Program-made: the position numbers and the translations under genes | Assembly: GCF_014205075.1 (NCBI RefSeq) | Contig: NZ_JACHMU010000001.1 | Coordinates: forward strand, 1,612,001-1,676,000 | Length of the DNA: 64,000 nt | Reading direction: 5' to 3' | Source: Microbacterium ginsengiterrae | GTDB taxonomy: Bacteria; Actinomycetota; Actinomycetes; Actinomycetales; Microbacteriaceae | The notes under the pieces: generated by a model | The model's database searches: none | Seen by the model: only the letters and a program-made list of their open reading frames with translations | What the model was told of the DNA's origin: nothing | In this document: one piece after another, positions 26,168 to 34,914 of the stretch | How the letters are laid out: each line of letters opens with the position of its first letter | Numbering within the stretch: the first letter of the stretch is position 1

Positions 26168-26584
26168 TCAGTGGGTGAGCTTCTCGATGAGCGCGACGGC
26201 TTCATCGTGGTCGGCCGATGAGACGGCGATCAGCGGGTAGGCCTCCTCGTCCTCTGGATCCTCGATGTGCAGAAGGCGGATGTCGTGCGGTGCGAGGATC
26301 GCCTCGGCGCGCGCGATCGCCGATCCGAGATCGTGCACATCGCCCACCTCGTCGAGGTCGATACCGAGGCGCTGGACGCGGGGGAGCGCCGGCAGCGCTT
26401 CGGCGAGTTCCTCCCCGGTGTCCTCGCTGTCGAGGTAGGCGAGGGCGCCTGCGTCATCGAGCGCATCGATGAGCGCATCCCACGGATCGTCCCCTTCGTT
26501 CACGGCCTCGCGGACGGCAGGCGTGATCTCCGGGTCGTCGTCGAGCAGTTCGCACAGGCGGGTCCAGTCGTCGATCGCGCTCAT
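26168..26584 (-). CDS. small acidic hypothetical protein (DUF-type, actinobacterial)
   Basis: 138 residues from ATG 26584, behind GAGGAGCG; longer in-frame starts lack a ribosome site. Very acidic and Leu-rich: MSAIDDWTRLCELLDDDPEI, a YLDSEDTGEELAEALPAL helix and a C-terminal LIAVSSADHDEAVALIEKL strand-helix. This resembles the small DUF6630-like proteins (a name I recall rather than can prove). Cytoplasmic. The 187 bases upstream, to the glutamine amidotransferase stop, show nothing I can name. Confidence 0.5.
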   Translation of the reverse strand: MSAIDDWTRLCELLDDDPEITPAVREAVNEGDDPWDALIDALDDAGALAYLDSEDTGEELAEALPALPRVQRLGIDLDEVGDVHDLGSAIARAEAILAPHDIRLLHIEDPEDEEAYPLIAVSSADHDEAVALIEKLTH

Positions 26585-26771
26585 GGTGTCGCTCCTCATC
26601 TCGTGCGTGATGGCCTCGGGTGGAGTCATCGGATGCCGAGTGGTCAGCGTATCGCGGGGCCAGGAGTGACCAGTGGGGGTTCCGATTCGGCCGGGCAACG
26701 GATATCGTGCCAGCATCCGTGCGTCCGGGTTCGTGCACACGTCGGTCGGCTCCCCGTGCAGGCCGCGACGG

Positions 26772-27578
26772 TCACCCGAGGGGCACGGGATGCAGTCGTG
26801 TGACCTCCCGCGTGGCGAGGTCGATCATCGCGGCCGTGTCCTCCGGGATCCGCGTCCACCCGTCCGCATCGACGCCGCTGGAGATGACATGCACGGCGTC
26901 ATCGGTGATGCGATAGTCCATCGCGTAGTACTCGGTCGCGTGGCTGGCGGGTATCGCGTCGTCGGATTCGAAGAGCTCGCGAAGGGCGTCGACGGGCGAG
27001 TGCACCCGACTGTTGATGTGGATCGCGAAGAGCGTGGTCGGCGTGAGGAACAGCGCGTTGAGGCTGGAGTTCGGGAACTCGCCGATGAGGATCTCGAGCG
27101 CGCGGGTGACGCCGCGCTCCTCGTCGCCGTCGGCCTCGCGGATGCACTGCAGGACCAGTTGGAAGTAGCGCTCGCTGTCGGTGTCGCCGCGCAGCCGCTC
27201 GCGGGAGTCCGGGGTGAGCTGCGCCTCCAGGTGTGCGATGGGCGCGATGTGGCCGTTGTGGGCGAAGGCGTGTCCGCCGTCGGTGAACGGATGTGTGTTC
27301 TGTGGTGAGACGGGCAGTCCGCCCGTCGCCCACCGCAGGTGGACGAGGCCGTTGCACCCGAGCGGCTGCTCCGAGAGGGCGGCGTACTGCGGGTCGACGG
27401 ACGCGTTCTGCGGAGAGGACACCGCTTCGACGGCGGCACCGAGCGAGGGATGCCAGGCCATGCCCCACCCGTCGCTGTGCACTTCGGTCAGCGCAGTGAA
27501 GGTGTCGAAATCCTCGCGTCCGAGGACATCGACGACCGAGGTCGGGCGGGTGGTGACGTAGCCAAGCAGTCGGCACAC
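26772..27578 (-). CDS. class II glutamine amidotransferase
   Basis: 268 residues from GTG 27578, chosen because it places the catalytic nucleophile at residue 2 (M-C-R-L-L-G-Y), as required in Ntn-type glutaminases, where Met removal exposes Cys. Further features are SDGWGMAW, HLRWATGGLPVSPQNTHPF and HAFAHNGHI, the glutamine-binding and oxyanion parts of the YafJ/GATase_4 group. No synthase domain follows, so it is a stand-alone glutaminase domain protein as in the EgtC-like family. It is not linked to egt genes here, so the acceptor is unknown. Confidence 0.85.
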   Translation of the reverse strand: MCRLLGYVTTRPTSVVDVLGREDFDTFTALTEVHSDGWGMAWHPSLGAAVEAVSSPQNASVDPQYAALSEQPLGCNGLVHLRWATGGLPVSPQNTHPFTDGGHAFAHNGHIAPIAHLEAQLTPDSRERLRGDTDSERYFQLVLQCIREADGDEERGVTRALEILIGEFPNSSLNALFLTPTTLFAIHINSRVHSPVDALRELFESDDAIPASHATEYYAMDYRITDDAVHVISSGVDADGWTRIPEDTAAMIDLATREVTRLHPVPLG

Positions 27579-27709
27579 GGGTGCGGCATCCCTTCGTTGT
27601 CTCCCTACGAGCCTCGTCCTTCCGGTGCGGATCGGCAACTTCATACGCGGTCGGACCGCCTTCGCGCAACCGCCTCGATGAGATCGGGGCCTGTTGGCAG
27701 ACTGGCGAC

Positions 27710-28834
27710 ATGCGAACTGTTGGTGTGGAAGAAGAACTGATGCTCGTCGACGGTGAGACCGGTCGGCCGCTCTCACTGGCCGCGCACACGCTGCGTCATG
27801 CGGCGGACGACGAGGAGGCCGCAGCGGCGACCTCCGATGAGGTGCCCGGCGGTTCGATCGAGCACGAGCTGCAGCAGCAGCAGGTGGAGACCGACACAGT
27901 CCCGCACACGGACATGACGGCACTCGGCGAGGATGTCCGGGTGTGGCGTCGGCAGGCGATCAACGCCGCGCGACGCGCCGGAGCACGGGTGATCGCCTCG
28001 GGGACGTCGCCGGTGCGCGCGGAGCCGGCGATCGTCGGCAAGGAGCGGTACCTGCAGATGGTGGAGCACTTCGGTCTCACCACGCTGGAGGAGCTCACCG
28101 GTGGACTGCACGTGCATGTGTCGGTGGAGTCCGATGAGGAGGGCGTCGGTGTGCTCGACCGCATCCGCGGGAGCCTGCCGGCGCTACTGGCGCTGACCGC
28201 GAACTCGCCGTTCTGGCAGGGCGAGAACTCGAAGTACGCGAGCTTCCGGTCGCAGGCCATGGGGCGCTGGCCCACCACCGGCCCGACCGAACTGTTCGGC
28301 AGCGCGGAGAACTATCACCGGATCGTGAAGGCGATGATCGGGTCCGGTGCCATCCTCGACGAGGGGATGGTGCACTTCGACGCGCGCCTGTCGCACCACT
28401 ACCCGACCGTGGAGATCCGCGTCGCTGATGTGTGCGCCGACGCGGAGGACACCGTGGTGATCGCCGCCCTCTGCCGTGCTCTCGTCGACACGGCGGCGAA
28501 TGAGTGGCGCGCGGGCACCGAACCGTTGTCCACCGCGATGGCGGTCCTGCGGCTCATGCACTGGCAGGCCGGTCGTTTCGGGATCGATGGAGACCTCATC
28601 GACCCGCGTACGCTCACGCCGCGCCCCGCACGCGACGTCGTCTCCGACCTCGTCGACGACCTGCGTCCCGCTCTGCAGGAGAACGGCGATGAAGCCCTGG
28701 TCGACGAGGGCGTCGAGCGGATCTTCACGAACGGCAACGGCGCGATGCGTCAGCGTGCGGTGCTGGAGAAGACGGGGCAGCTCAGCGACGTCGTGGCGGA
28801 CCTCGCCACCGTGACCGCCGGTCTCGAAGGCTGA
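27710..28834 (+). CDS. YbdK-type carboxylate-amine ligase (glutamate-cysteine ligase 2 family)
   Basis: 374 residues from ATG 27710 (MRTVGVEEELMLVD). The opening GVEEE metal/ATP motif, GTSPVRAEP, GGLHVHVSVES and NSPFWQGENSKYASFRSQ are hallmarks of the GCS2 family (glutamate-cysteine ligase type 2). In mycothiol-using actinobacteria these proteins are usually annotated as putative carboxylate-amine ligases with weak or unknown GCL activity. Divergent from the glutamine amidotransferase, 131 bases away. Confidence 0.88.
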   Translation: MRTVGVEEELMLVDGETGRPLSLAAHTLRHAADDEEAAAATSDEVPGGSIEHELQQQQVETDTVPHTDMTALGEDVRVWRRQAINAARRAGARVIASGTSPVRAEPAIVGKERYLQMVEHFGLTTLEELTGGLHVHVSVESDEEGVGVLDRIRGSLPALLALTANSPFWQGENSKYASFRSQAMGRWPTTGPTELFGSAENYHRIVKAMIGSGAILDEGMVHFDARLSHHYPTVEIRVADVCADAEDTVVIAALCRALVDTAANEWRAGTEPLSTAMAVLRLMHWQAGRFGIDGDLIDPRTLTPRPARDVVSDLVDDLRPALQENGDEALVDEGVERIFTNGNGAMRQRAVLEKTGQLSDVVADLATVTAGLEG

Positions 28835-28841
28835 TCTCGCG

Positions 28842-28881
28842 AGCCGGAGGCCACCGCTCGTGAGGAGCGCGGCCTCCGGCT
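28842..28881. terminator. bidirectional terminator between ligase and AhpD-like gene
   Basis: AGCCGGAGGCC (28842-28852) pairs perfectly with GGCCTCCGGCT (28871-28881). The loop holds a second small hairpin (CGCTC...GAGCG). It lies between two convergent genes and just touches the stop codon of the reverse gene. Confidence 0.7.
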
Positions 28882-29353
28882 AGCGGAGCACCCGACCATC
28901 GGCATCCCGAGGGCGCACCGGGTGCTCGCTGAGGATCGAGATCCGGTTGAAGGCGTTGATGGCGATCGCCACCCATTCGGCGGCGGCGAAGGCATCCTCG
29001 CCGAGCACGGACAGCGCGCCTTCGAGGTCGGCGGCGGATTCCTCCGTCAGCGGAAGCCGGGTGGATGCCTCGGCGATCGCGAGCACGGCCCGCTCACGCT
29101 CGTCGTACAGCGAGGTCTCTCGCCACGCGGGGAGCATGTCGAGCTTCTGCTGAGGGATGCCGGACTGCCTGGCCTCGCGCGAATGCAGGTCGAGGCAGAA
29201 CGCGCAGCCGTTGAGCTGCGATGCGCGGACCTTGATCAGCTCGGACTCCTGCGGCGTGACGCCGCGCTGCGCCGCGCCGTCGCGCACTGCGGATGACAGG
29301 GCCAGCGCTGCCTGCCACGCCTCGGGCATCGACTTGTCCACGTACGGGCGCAT
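28880..29353 (-). CDS. AhpD/carboxymuconolactone decarboxylase-like protein
   Basis: 157 residues. The central motif NGCAFCLDLHSREARQSG has the C-x-x-C and downstream His of the AhpD-type alkylhydroperoxidase core, followed by ERERAVLAIAEAST. These proteins are peroxidase-like or decarboxylase-like; this size and motif fit the subgroup often annotated as carboxymuconolactone decarboxylase family, frequently oxidative-stress linked. ATG start with GGAGACACC upstream. Reverse strand, 51 bases downstream of the interrupted methyltransferase, so probably once in one transcript with it. Confidence 0.85.
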   Translation of the reverse strand: MRPYVDKSMPEAWQAALALSSAVRDGAAQRGVTPQESELIKVRASQLNGCAFCLDLHSREARQSGIPQQKLDMLPAWRETSLYDERERAVLAIAEASTRLPLTEESAADLEGALSVLGEDAFAAAEWVAIAINAFNRISILSEHPVRPRDADGRVLR

Positions 29354-29404
29354 GGTGTCTCCTTCGAACGATCTCGTAGTGAGGAGAGTACCGGGCGGAC
29401 ATGG

Positions 29405-29826
29405 TCAGACGGGCTTCCGCCAGATCACGGCGTATCGCCACATCGCCAGCCGCGACCAGGTGGATCCAGGAAGGATGTGCGCGGCGCTGCGTCGCACCTC
29501 GGCGTAGGTGTGCGGCGGGGGCCAGACCACGGGAGCGGAATGCTCCCAGAGTCCGAACCGCCGAGCGAGGCGTCGGTGCTGCACGGCGCCGGCGACGTCG
29601 AGGGCATAGTCGAGTGGACGGGATGAGCGCGCCAGTCCGACGACGGCGACCACGCCGCCCGGTGCGGTCAGTGCCGCGAGCCGTGCGAAGGCCCCATCAA
29701 GGTCGGGAAGGTGATGGAGCGTCGCAACCGACGCCACGACGTCGTACTGCGCTTCCCTGAAGGGATGCGTCTTCACATCGCCGTGGATCCACGTCACGCC
29801 CTGGTCTTCGTGTCGGGCACGCGTTC
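29405..29826 (-). pseudogene. 3' part of a SAM-dependent methyltransferase gene split by the island
   Basis: Encodes the back half of a class I methyltransferase: HEDQGVTWIHGD (acidic loop motif), FDVV-like YDVVASVATLHHLPD (motif II/post-I), TAPGGVVAVVG (motif III) and a C-terminal HTYAEVRRSA region. The SAM-binding Gly motif is missing here. It is found at 47254-47443, on the same strand. Joining 47443-47254 to 29826-29405 gives exactly 612 bases, one uninterrupted frame of 203 residues ending at the natural stop. This gene is therefore the target of the 17.4 kb insertion. Confidence 0.85.
29822..29826. repeat. left 5-bp direct repeat CGTTC flanking the island
   Basis: CGTTC at the left junction is repeated at 47249-47253. 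One copy belongs to the intact methyltransferase gene, as shown by the restored frame; the other would be the duplicated or crossover copy. Confidence 0.7.
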
Positions 29827-30090
29827 TACGAACGCATTTCGGACTGGGTCTCACCGGGCGGGACGCTCCTCATCGTCGGGCACCTTCACGGTGACGGGCA
29901 CGGGCACGGACATGCGCATCCGGAGAACGCCGTGACCGGACCCGACCAGATTCGGACACTGCTCGAGCCCCGAGGCTGGAATGTGCGTACAGCTGAGGTA
30001 CGCACGCGGACCGTTCGCATGGGCGACCAGGCCGCGACGCTGCACGACGTGGTCGCGCGCGCGGAAAAGGCACGAACCCGAGAGGTCTGA
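29827..30090 (+). pseudogene. 3' fragment of another methyltransferase at the island's left end
   Basis: The forward frame from the junction reads YERISDWVSPGGTLLIVGHL, then a His/Gly-rich loop (HGDGHGHGHAH), PDQIRTLLEPRGW and a terminal helix to the stop at 30088-30090. VSPGGTLLIVGH is motif III of TehB-like class I methyltransferases, so this is the last 87 residues of a second methyltransferase whose 5' part is absent. It is in the opposite direction to the interrupted host gene and cannot be part of it. Confidence 0.7.
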
Positions 30091-30112
30091 CGAAACTGAC
30101 ACACTGTCGTCT

Positions 30113-31117
30113 ATGAACGCAGGCAACCACGCGGCTACCCTCACGGACGATGAACAAGTGAACAGCCGACGCACAGGTCGAGCGCGATTGATCATCGGAT
30201 ACCTGGCCATCATCGCGATCCTCCCGTACCTGTTGCTCAAAGCGGCTTGGATTGCCGGGTCGACCGTAGGCATCGTGAGCCCGTCTCCCGCGGACGCAGC
30301 TGTTGTGCAGGGCGGCAACGTCGTCACGGCCGCCATGGAGATCATCGCGATAGTGATCATCTTGATGTTCACGCACTCGTGGGGCGAGCGCATCCCCGCA
30401 TGGCTGGTGCTCGGTCCCACCTGGGTGGCCACGGGACTGCTGGCACCGTTCGTCATCACCGGACCAGCCGTCGCCGCATCCGCACTCGGTGGCGCGTTCG
30501 TCGCTGGCGATGGCTCACTCGCCGCATGGGTCGGCCCGCTCGTGTATCTCGGCTTCGGCGCGCAGGCGATCGGGATCTCGGCTTCCTTCGTTCTGTACGC
30601 CCTCCATCGTTGGCCGCAGGCATTCCAGGGCCGGCTATCAGACCACCACCCCGGACCCGACCAGTCGGTTCTCGTACTGTTCGCATGTCTCGCGGCGGTA
30701 CCACTCGTCGCGGTCGCCGTCGTCCGAGCATCCTGGGCGGTGGGATCGACACTGGGCCTCTCGCCGTACCTCGCAGAGAGTCGAGGCGTCGCAGAGCGAC
30801 TGTCCGATGCGGGCACCGCCCTGTTCTCGTTGGTGGCCGTCGCCGGAATGCTCGCTCTTGTTCTGCATCGTCCGGGACGCACGCGCACATGGATACCGAT
30901 CGCCATCGCCTGGGTGGGTGCTGGTGCAGTCTTCGGGAGCGGACTGTACTCGCTGATACTTCTCCTGGCGGCGACCGCGGGCACGGGGGTCGGTACGACG
31001 CAGACCGGACTCGTACCGTTCGCCGACCTGGTCCAGGTCATGGTCGGCACGGTGATCGCCGTAATCGGCTCGCTCGCCCTTCACAGGCTCAATGCGCGTT
31101 CCACTGATTCCCGCTGA
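30113..31117 (+). CDS. hypothetical polytopic membrane protein
   Basis: 334 residues from ATG 30113 (GTG 30158 is an alternative). About eight hydrophobic segments are visible, starting with RLIIGYLAIIAILPYLLLKA near residue 25 and ending at LVQVMVGTVIAVIGSLALHR. Two halves begin alike (LPYLLLKAAWIAGSTVGIVSP and VAVAVVRASWAVGSTLGLSP), suggesting internal duplication. No family recognised. It lies just inside the island, upstream of the TetR/efflux unit. A role in resistance is inference from context only. Confidence 0.55.
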   Translation: MNAGNHAATLTDDEQVNSRRTGRARLIIGYLAIIAILPYLLLKAAWIAGSTVGIVSPSPADAAVVQGGNVVTAAMEIIAIVIILMFTHSWGERIPAWLVLGPTWVATGLLAPFVITGPAVAASALGGAFVAGDGSLAAWVGPLVYLGFGAQAIGISASFVLYALHRWPQAFQGRLSDHHPGPDQSVLVLFACLAAVPLVAVAVVRASWAVGSTLGLSPYLAESRGVAERLSDAGTALFSLVAVAGMLALVLHRPGRTRTWIPIAIAWVGAGAVFGSGLYSLILLLAATAGTGVGTTQTGLVPFADLVQVMVGTVIAVIGSLALHRLNARSTDSR

Positions 31118-31124
31118 GCCCGAT

Positions 31125-31162
31125 GGTGCATAACTGTTCACCTAAGTGTATGGTTGTGCACC
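31125..31162. promoter_or_regulatory. large dyad operator and promoter of the TetR/MFS operon
   Basis: GGTGCATAAC (31125-31134) and GTTGTGCACC (31153-31162) are near-perfect inverted arms, with a second inner dyad (TTCACCTAAGTGTA region) between them. TATGGT (31149-31154) could be a -10 element within it. A long dyad over the promoter just before an operon that encodes a TetR protein is the usual picture of autorepression. Confidence 0.6.
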
Positions 31163-31205
31163 AGGACCGACTGCGGCGATTCTCGCAGTCTCGGAGGAGG
31201 ACACC

Positions 31206-31811
31206 GTGGCTGGCATCACCGAACAGGAAGAGAAGCTGAGCCGGCATCATCGCGCGGCGCCGAATGAGGTGAGCAGGCGATCACTGCGATTGGCGGGAGC
31301 CACCATCATGGCTCTCTTCGCCCTCGCCTGGGCTATTGCTGGCTCCGGCGTTCTCGCGCCGGTACGCCCGGTCGTACTCACAGTGGCCGTCGCGATCACG
31401 TCCGTCGTGCTGATAGTGACCTGGAAACTGCGTCCGACCCAAGACGCGCAGATCCGACAGCTGCGAGATCATTGGTGGCGCGATTTTCAGATCGTCGGAG
31501 CCGCGCAGGTACCCGCAATCGCTCTGGTGATCGCAGGTGGGATATGGGCGGGCGCGCCAGCGTTGATTCCCGCCGCAGTCGCTCTGGTCGTCGCCGTGCA
31601 TTTCATACCGCTGAGGCACATCTTCCGCACCCCCATGTACTCCGCCACCGCCGGCGGCCTGGGTTTCGTGGCAGTGGTGGGCCTGGCGTCGTTCTGGTTC
31701 CTTGGACCCGAGACGAGCGTCGCCGTTGCGACTCTCGGGTCGGCCGTGGTGCTCTGGGGAACGGCAGCACTGATCGCCTTCTCGCCCACACGACTCGATG
31801 ACGGCGCGTGA
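31206..31811 (+). CDS. hypothetical membrane protein, first gene of the TetR/MFS operon
   Basis: 201 residues from GTG 31206, behind GGAGGAGG. After a charged N-terminal helix there are about six hydrophobic segments, the first near residue 32. A cytoplasmic RDHWWRDFQ turn sits at mid-length. Not recognised, though the layout suits small six-TM DUF proteins found next to TetR regulators. Its stop overlaps the ATG of the TetR gene (TGATG), so membrane protein, regulator and MFS pump are one transcript. Confidence 0.6.
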   Translation: MAGITEQEEKLSRHHRAAPNEVSRRSLRLAGATIMALFALAWAIAGSGVLAPVRPVVLTVAVAITSVVLIVTWKLRPTQDAQIRQLRDHWWRDFQIVGAAQVPAIALVIAGGIWAGAPALIPAAVALVVAVHFIPLRHIFRTPMYSATAGGLGFVAVVGLASFWFLGPETSVAVATLGSAVVLWGTAALIAFSPTRLDDGA

Positions 31812-32428
31812 TGTCCGACTACCAGCCAGAGGATCGCACGGCGAAGGCGATCATCAGAGACACCGCCCTGCGCGTGTTCGGCGAGCGTGGGCCGGCGGCC
31901 GCGACACTCAAGGTCGTTGCCGATCGTGCGGGTGTGTCGCAGTCACTCATCATCAAGCACTTCGCTTCGCGCGACGGCCTGATCGCCGCTGTCGACGAGC
32001 ACGTGCTCGGCATCCTGAGCAATTCGTTGCGGGCGCTCGCGGAGGCAGACGCGGAACTGCCGCCGGCGGGATACCTCGCTGGCGCGAGTGCGCTCTCCGA
32101 CCCCGACACTGCACGCTATCTTTCGTATCTGCTGCTCGAAGATTCTCCTCGGGCGGCTACGGCCTACCGGCGACTACATGCCCACGGCACAGAGCTCATG
32201 GAGAAGATGCGCGACGCAGGCGCTGTCGCGGATGACATCGACCATGGGCGTCTCACCGCGATGTTGGTCGCGCACGGCCTGTCGACCGTGCTTCTGCGGG
32301 ACAGACTCACCGAGGTTCTGGGCGACGATCCGATGAGTGCGAGCGGTCAGGGGGCCTGGTGGGTCCTGCTCGACCGCCTGTACTCCGGCGACGCAATCGG
32401 TAGCTCTGTGACAAGGAAAGAGGAATGA
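31811..32428 (+). CDS. TetR-family transcriptional regulator
   Basis: 205 residues. Residues about 10-55 form the TetR HTH: RTAKAIIRDTALRVFGERG, AATLKVVADRAGVSQSLIIKHF. The C-terminal ligand domain (60-200) is typical in length. Start at ATG 31811, overlapping the upstream stop; GTG 31808 is a one-codon alternative. Between a membrane protein and an MFS transporter in one operon, it is best read as a local drug-responsive repressor acting on the dyad at 31125-31162. Confidence 0.88.
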   Translation: MSDYQPEDRTAKAIIRDTALRVFGERGPAAATLKVVADRAGVSQSLIIKHFASRDGLIAAVDEHVLGILSNSLRALAEADAELPPAGYLAGASALSDPDTARYLSYLLLEDSPRAATAYRRLHAHGTELMEKMRDAGAVADDIDHGRLTAMLVAHGLSTVLLRDRLTEVLGDDPMSASGQGAWWVLLDRLYSGDAIGSSVTRKEE

Positions 32429-33603
32429 GGGGCAGAGCGCTCCCGGGATGGCTGATCGCTCTGCTGGGCGCGTCATTCGTGCTGTACACCGACGACTACG
32501 TGATCGCAGGGGTGCTGCCGGAGATCGCAGCGGACCTCCGGGTCTCGGAAGCCATCGCTGGGCAGCTCGTCACCGTCTTCTCCTTCACGATCGCTGTCGC
32601 CGCCCCGATTGCCGCTATCGCTCTCGCCCGGCTTCCCCGTCGCCTGCTTTTCATGATCGCGTTCATCGTCTTCTCGATCGCGAACGCACTCGCCGCATTG
32701 ACACCCTCGTACGAGGCGCTGGTGCTGTTGCGGGTCGTATCTGCGCTCGCTGCAGCGAGCGCGACGCCATCGCTCTTCGCCTTCGCGGCATCCCATGCGC
32801 CCGAAGGACGGACCGGCCGGTATCTCGCGGTGGTCTCGCTTGGCGTGACGGGGTCGATCACGGCCGGTGTCCCCCTAGGAACGTGGATCGGTTCCGCGTT
32901 CGGCTGGCGCTTCACATTCGCAGCGATGGCTGTGGCCGGGCTGGCCATACTCGTCGTGCTGATGCTGTTGCTCCCCCGCACAGCCCGCCCTGATGGTCAC
33001 GTCGGACTCGTCGAACAACTGCGCACGCTGAAACGTCGAGCGGTTGTGCTGGGGCTCTTGGCGAACTGTGCGCTGATGACCGGATCCATGATGATGCTCA
33101 CCTACCTCGCGTCCTACCTTGCAGCAGTAAGCGGCGCAGGGCCCGACGAACGCGCATTCGCGTTCGCGCTGTCTGGAGCTGCGGGAATGGCTGGCATCTG
33201 GCTCGGCGGTGTCGCCACCGATCGCTGGGGCCCGGATCGCACCCTCCTGTTCGGAGTGGCCGTCATCGTTGCCGCGATGACCGGGCTCTGGAGTATCTGG
33301 CTGGCCCGACCTGTTCCCATCCCCGTCGTACTCGCGGTCGCCACAGTGTGGGGCGGGATGGCGTTCTGGAACTCTCCCGCGATCCAGACCCGCCTGTACG
33401 CGCTCGCCGGTCCGGTTGCTCCCCAGGCCCTCGCGCTCAACACCTCAGGCACCTACCTCGGCGTCTCGATCGGTGCAGCGGTCGGAGGAATCGCTCTGGC
33501 CGGATCCGGAGTCGGCTCGCTGCCGCTCTTGGCTGCGGCGTTCGCGATATGCGCGTTGCTGCTCCTCGGTGGCGCGCGAACCGTCGCGGCGCGGACGGCA
33601 TGA
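32425..33603 (+). CDS. MFS drug-type efflux transporter (AraJ/Cml-like)
   Basis: 392 residues with 12 hydrophobic segments. The N-terminus LYTDDYVIAGVLPEIAADLRVS matches the DHA1-type F-x-x-(D/G)xxxVxxVLPxIAxDL entry. The antiporter motif region GVTGSITAGVPLGTWIGSAFGWRFTF is motif C-like. It follows the TetR gene with an ATGA overlap. Predicted to expel a small toxic compound by proton antiport; the substrate cannot be told. The A-R-L-P-R-R loop between helices 2 and 3 replaces the usual G-x-x-x-D-R-x-G-R-R motif. Confidence 0.85.
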   Translation: MRGRALPGWLIALLGASFVLYTDDYVIAGVLPEIAADLRVSEAIAGQLVTVFSFTIAVAAPIAAIALARLPRRLLFMIAFIVFSIANALAALTPSYEALVLLRVVSALAAASATPSLFAFAASHAPEGRTGRYLAVVSLGVTGSITAGVPLGTWIGSAFGWRFTFAAMAVAGLAILVVLMLLLPRTARPDGHVGLVEQLRTLKRRAVVLGLLANCALMTGSMMMLTYLASYLAAVSGAGPDERAFAFALSGAAGMAGIWLGGVATDRWGPDRTLLFGVAVIVAAMTGLWSIWLARPVPIPVVLAVATVWGGMAFWNSPAIQTRLYALAGPVAPQALALNTSGTYLGVSIGAAVGGIALAGSGVGSLPLLAAAFAICALLLLGGARTVAARTA

Positions 33604-33646
33604 GTCCGGCGACCGCTCGGGAACGTCTGCCGATCCGCGATCTCCG

Positions 33647-34006
33647 CTATGCACGATGAGGGCGCAGTTTCTGGATCGTCGCCTCCGTCGTGTATCCGGC
33701 GGGCACGCCCTCGACGATGGCGAGGATGGCATGGCTGTTGCGCGTTCGCAGCGGAATGATCGCCTGGTACTCCGCGGAGTCGTACCACGCGCGTGCCGAT
33801 GTCAGATCCGGGAATCCGAGGACGACTATGTCCCCCACCGACCGGCCCTCGCGGATCTCGGGACTGCGTCCATGGGTGATCCAGTGACCCCCGAAACGAA
33901 CTATCGTCGCTTCGATGAGCGACATGTATTCGAGCAGCTCCTCGTTGATCGTCACGTCCGATATCAGTCCGACAGCGTACGCAGGTACCGCACCATCGTC
34001 ACTCAT
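33647..34006 (-). CDS. DUF1330 family protein
   Basis: A 119-residue ferredoxin-like fold protein: YAVGLISDVTINEELLEYMSL, GGHWITHG, DIVVLGFPDLTSARAWYDSAEYQAI and RNSHAILAIVEG are the order and motifs of DUF1330, whose members are small dimeric proteins of unknown enzymatic role. ATG start behind GAGAGGAATCG. Divergent from the XRE-family regulator at 34123, with shared repeat sites in the 116 bases between, so probably controlled by it. Confidence 0.85.
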   Translation of the reverse strand: MSDDGAVPAYAVGLISDVTINEELLEYMSLIEATIVRFGGHWITHGRSPEIREGRSVGDIVVLGFPDLTSARAWYDSAEYQAIIPLRTRNSHAILAIVEGVPAGYTTEATIQKLRPHRA

Positions 34007-34032
34007 CTTCGATTCCTCTCTACGGCCGGACC

Positions 34033-34091
34033 GGTTATGGATTCAACTTTCGCGAAGGGACGAGGAACGGGCCATAACCTCAGGGGTCATG
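34033..34091. promoter_or_regulatory. GGTTATGG half-site array between DUF1330 and XRE genes
   Basis: GGTTATGG (34033-34040) and its exact reverse complement CCATAACC (34072-34079) are followed by a near copy GGTCATGG (34084-34091). Such half-sites between divergent genes are probably bound by the XRE regulator, which would control itself and the DUF1330 gene. Confidence 0.45.
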
Positions 34092-34122
34092 GTCTGATGA
34101 CGAATGCCACGTGGATCGAAAC

Positions 34123-34914
34123 ATGAGTGTCTCTGCTTCGACGTCACTCATCGGCGCTGAACTTCGCAGGTGGCGCGAGCGCCGCGCACTGAGTCAGCTG
34201 GCCCTTTCCGCACGCGCCGATGTGAGTACACGCCACGTCAGTTATCTCGAGAATGGGCGGTCTTATCCCACACCTGAAATGATCCTGCGTCTCGCCGATG
34301 CCCTCGACATCCCGGAAGATGAACAGAACAGACTCCTCTTGGCTGCAGGGTTCGCGCCACGGCATCCTGAAAGAAGGCTCGTCGCTGAGAATCTCCCGTC
34401 GGTGATGGCGAGTCTGAGAACTCTGGTGGACGCCTACGCGCCCTACCCAGCCCTGCTCTTGGATGATCGATGGGACATCATCGATGCGAATCATGCCGCC
34501 GGACTCTTGCTGGCCCACTGCGAGAGCAGCCTGCTCGAGCCACCGGTCAATGCGATCCGCTTGGTTCTCCATCCCGAAGGCCTGGCTCCGCGCATCCGGA
34601 ACATTGAGACGCTGCGAAATCACCTCGTCCACCAGCTCGAGCAGCGCATCCGCCGCCGAGGAGACGACCGGTTCCTACGCTCTTTGCATACGGAGATCAC
34701 CAGTTCTTCGCGCATCGACGCCGTGACTGCGAAGCCAGCAGATCCGGCGATTCTGCTCGAACTGGAAACCGACATCGGCCTGCTCCGGATGTTCAGTGTG
34801 GCGAGTCAGATCGAGGGCCCCACGGACGTCACCATCGATTCGTTGCACCTTGAGACGTTCATGCCCGCTGATGAGGACACACGACTCCGTCTGTTCCAGC
34901 ACGGGGCGGAATAA
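34123..34914 (+). CDS. XRE-family regulator with MmyB-like ligand domain
   Basis: 263 residues from ATG 34123 (GTG 34111 is possible). HTH at about 8-65: LIGAELRRWRERRALSQLAL, STRHVSYLENGRSYPTPEMI. The rest matches the MmyB-like PAS-type domain of actinobacterial XRE regulators: PALLLDDRWDIIDANHAAGLLL, then VNAIRLVLHPEGL and a C-terminal LETFMPADEDTRLRL. These regulators commonly act on a divergent oxidoreductase or small enzyme gene, here DUF1330, and bind fatty-acid-like ligands in the structurally studied member. Confidence 0.85.
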   Translation: MSVSASTSLIGAELRRWRERRALSQLALSARADVSTRHVSYLENGRSYPTPEMILRLADALDIPEDEQNRLLLAAGFAPRHPERRLVAENLPSVMASLRTLVDAYAPYPALLLDDRWDIIDANHAAGLLLAHCESSLLEPPVNAIRLVLHPEGLAPRIRNIETLRNHLVHQLEQRIRRRGDDRFLRSLHTEITSSSRIDAVTAKPADPAILLELETDIGLLRMFSVASQIEGPTDVTIDSLHLETFMPADEDTRLRLFQHGAE

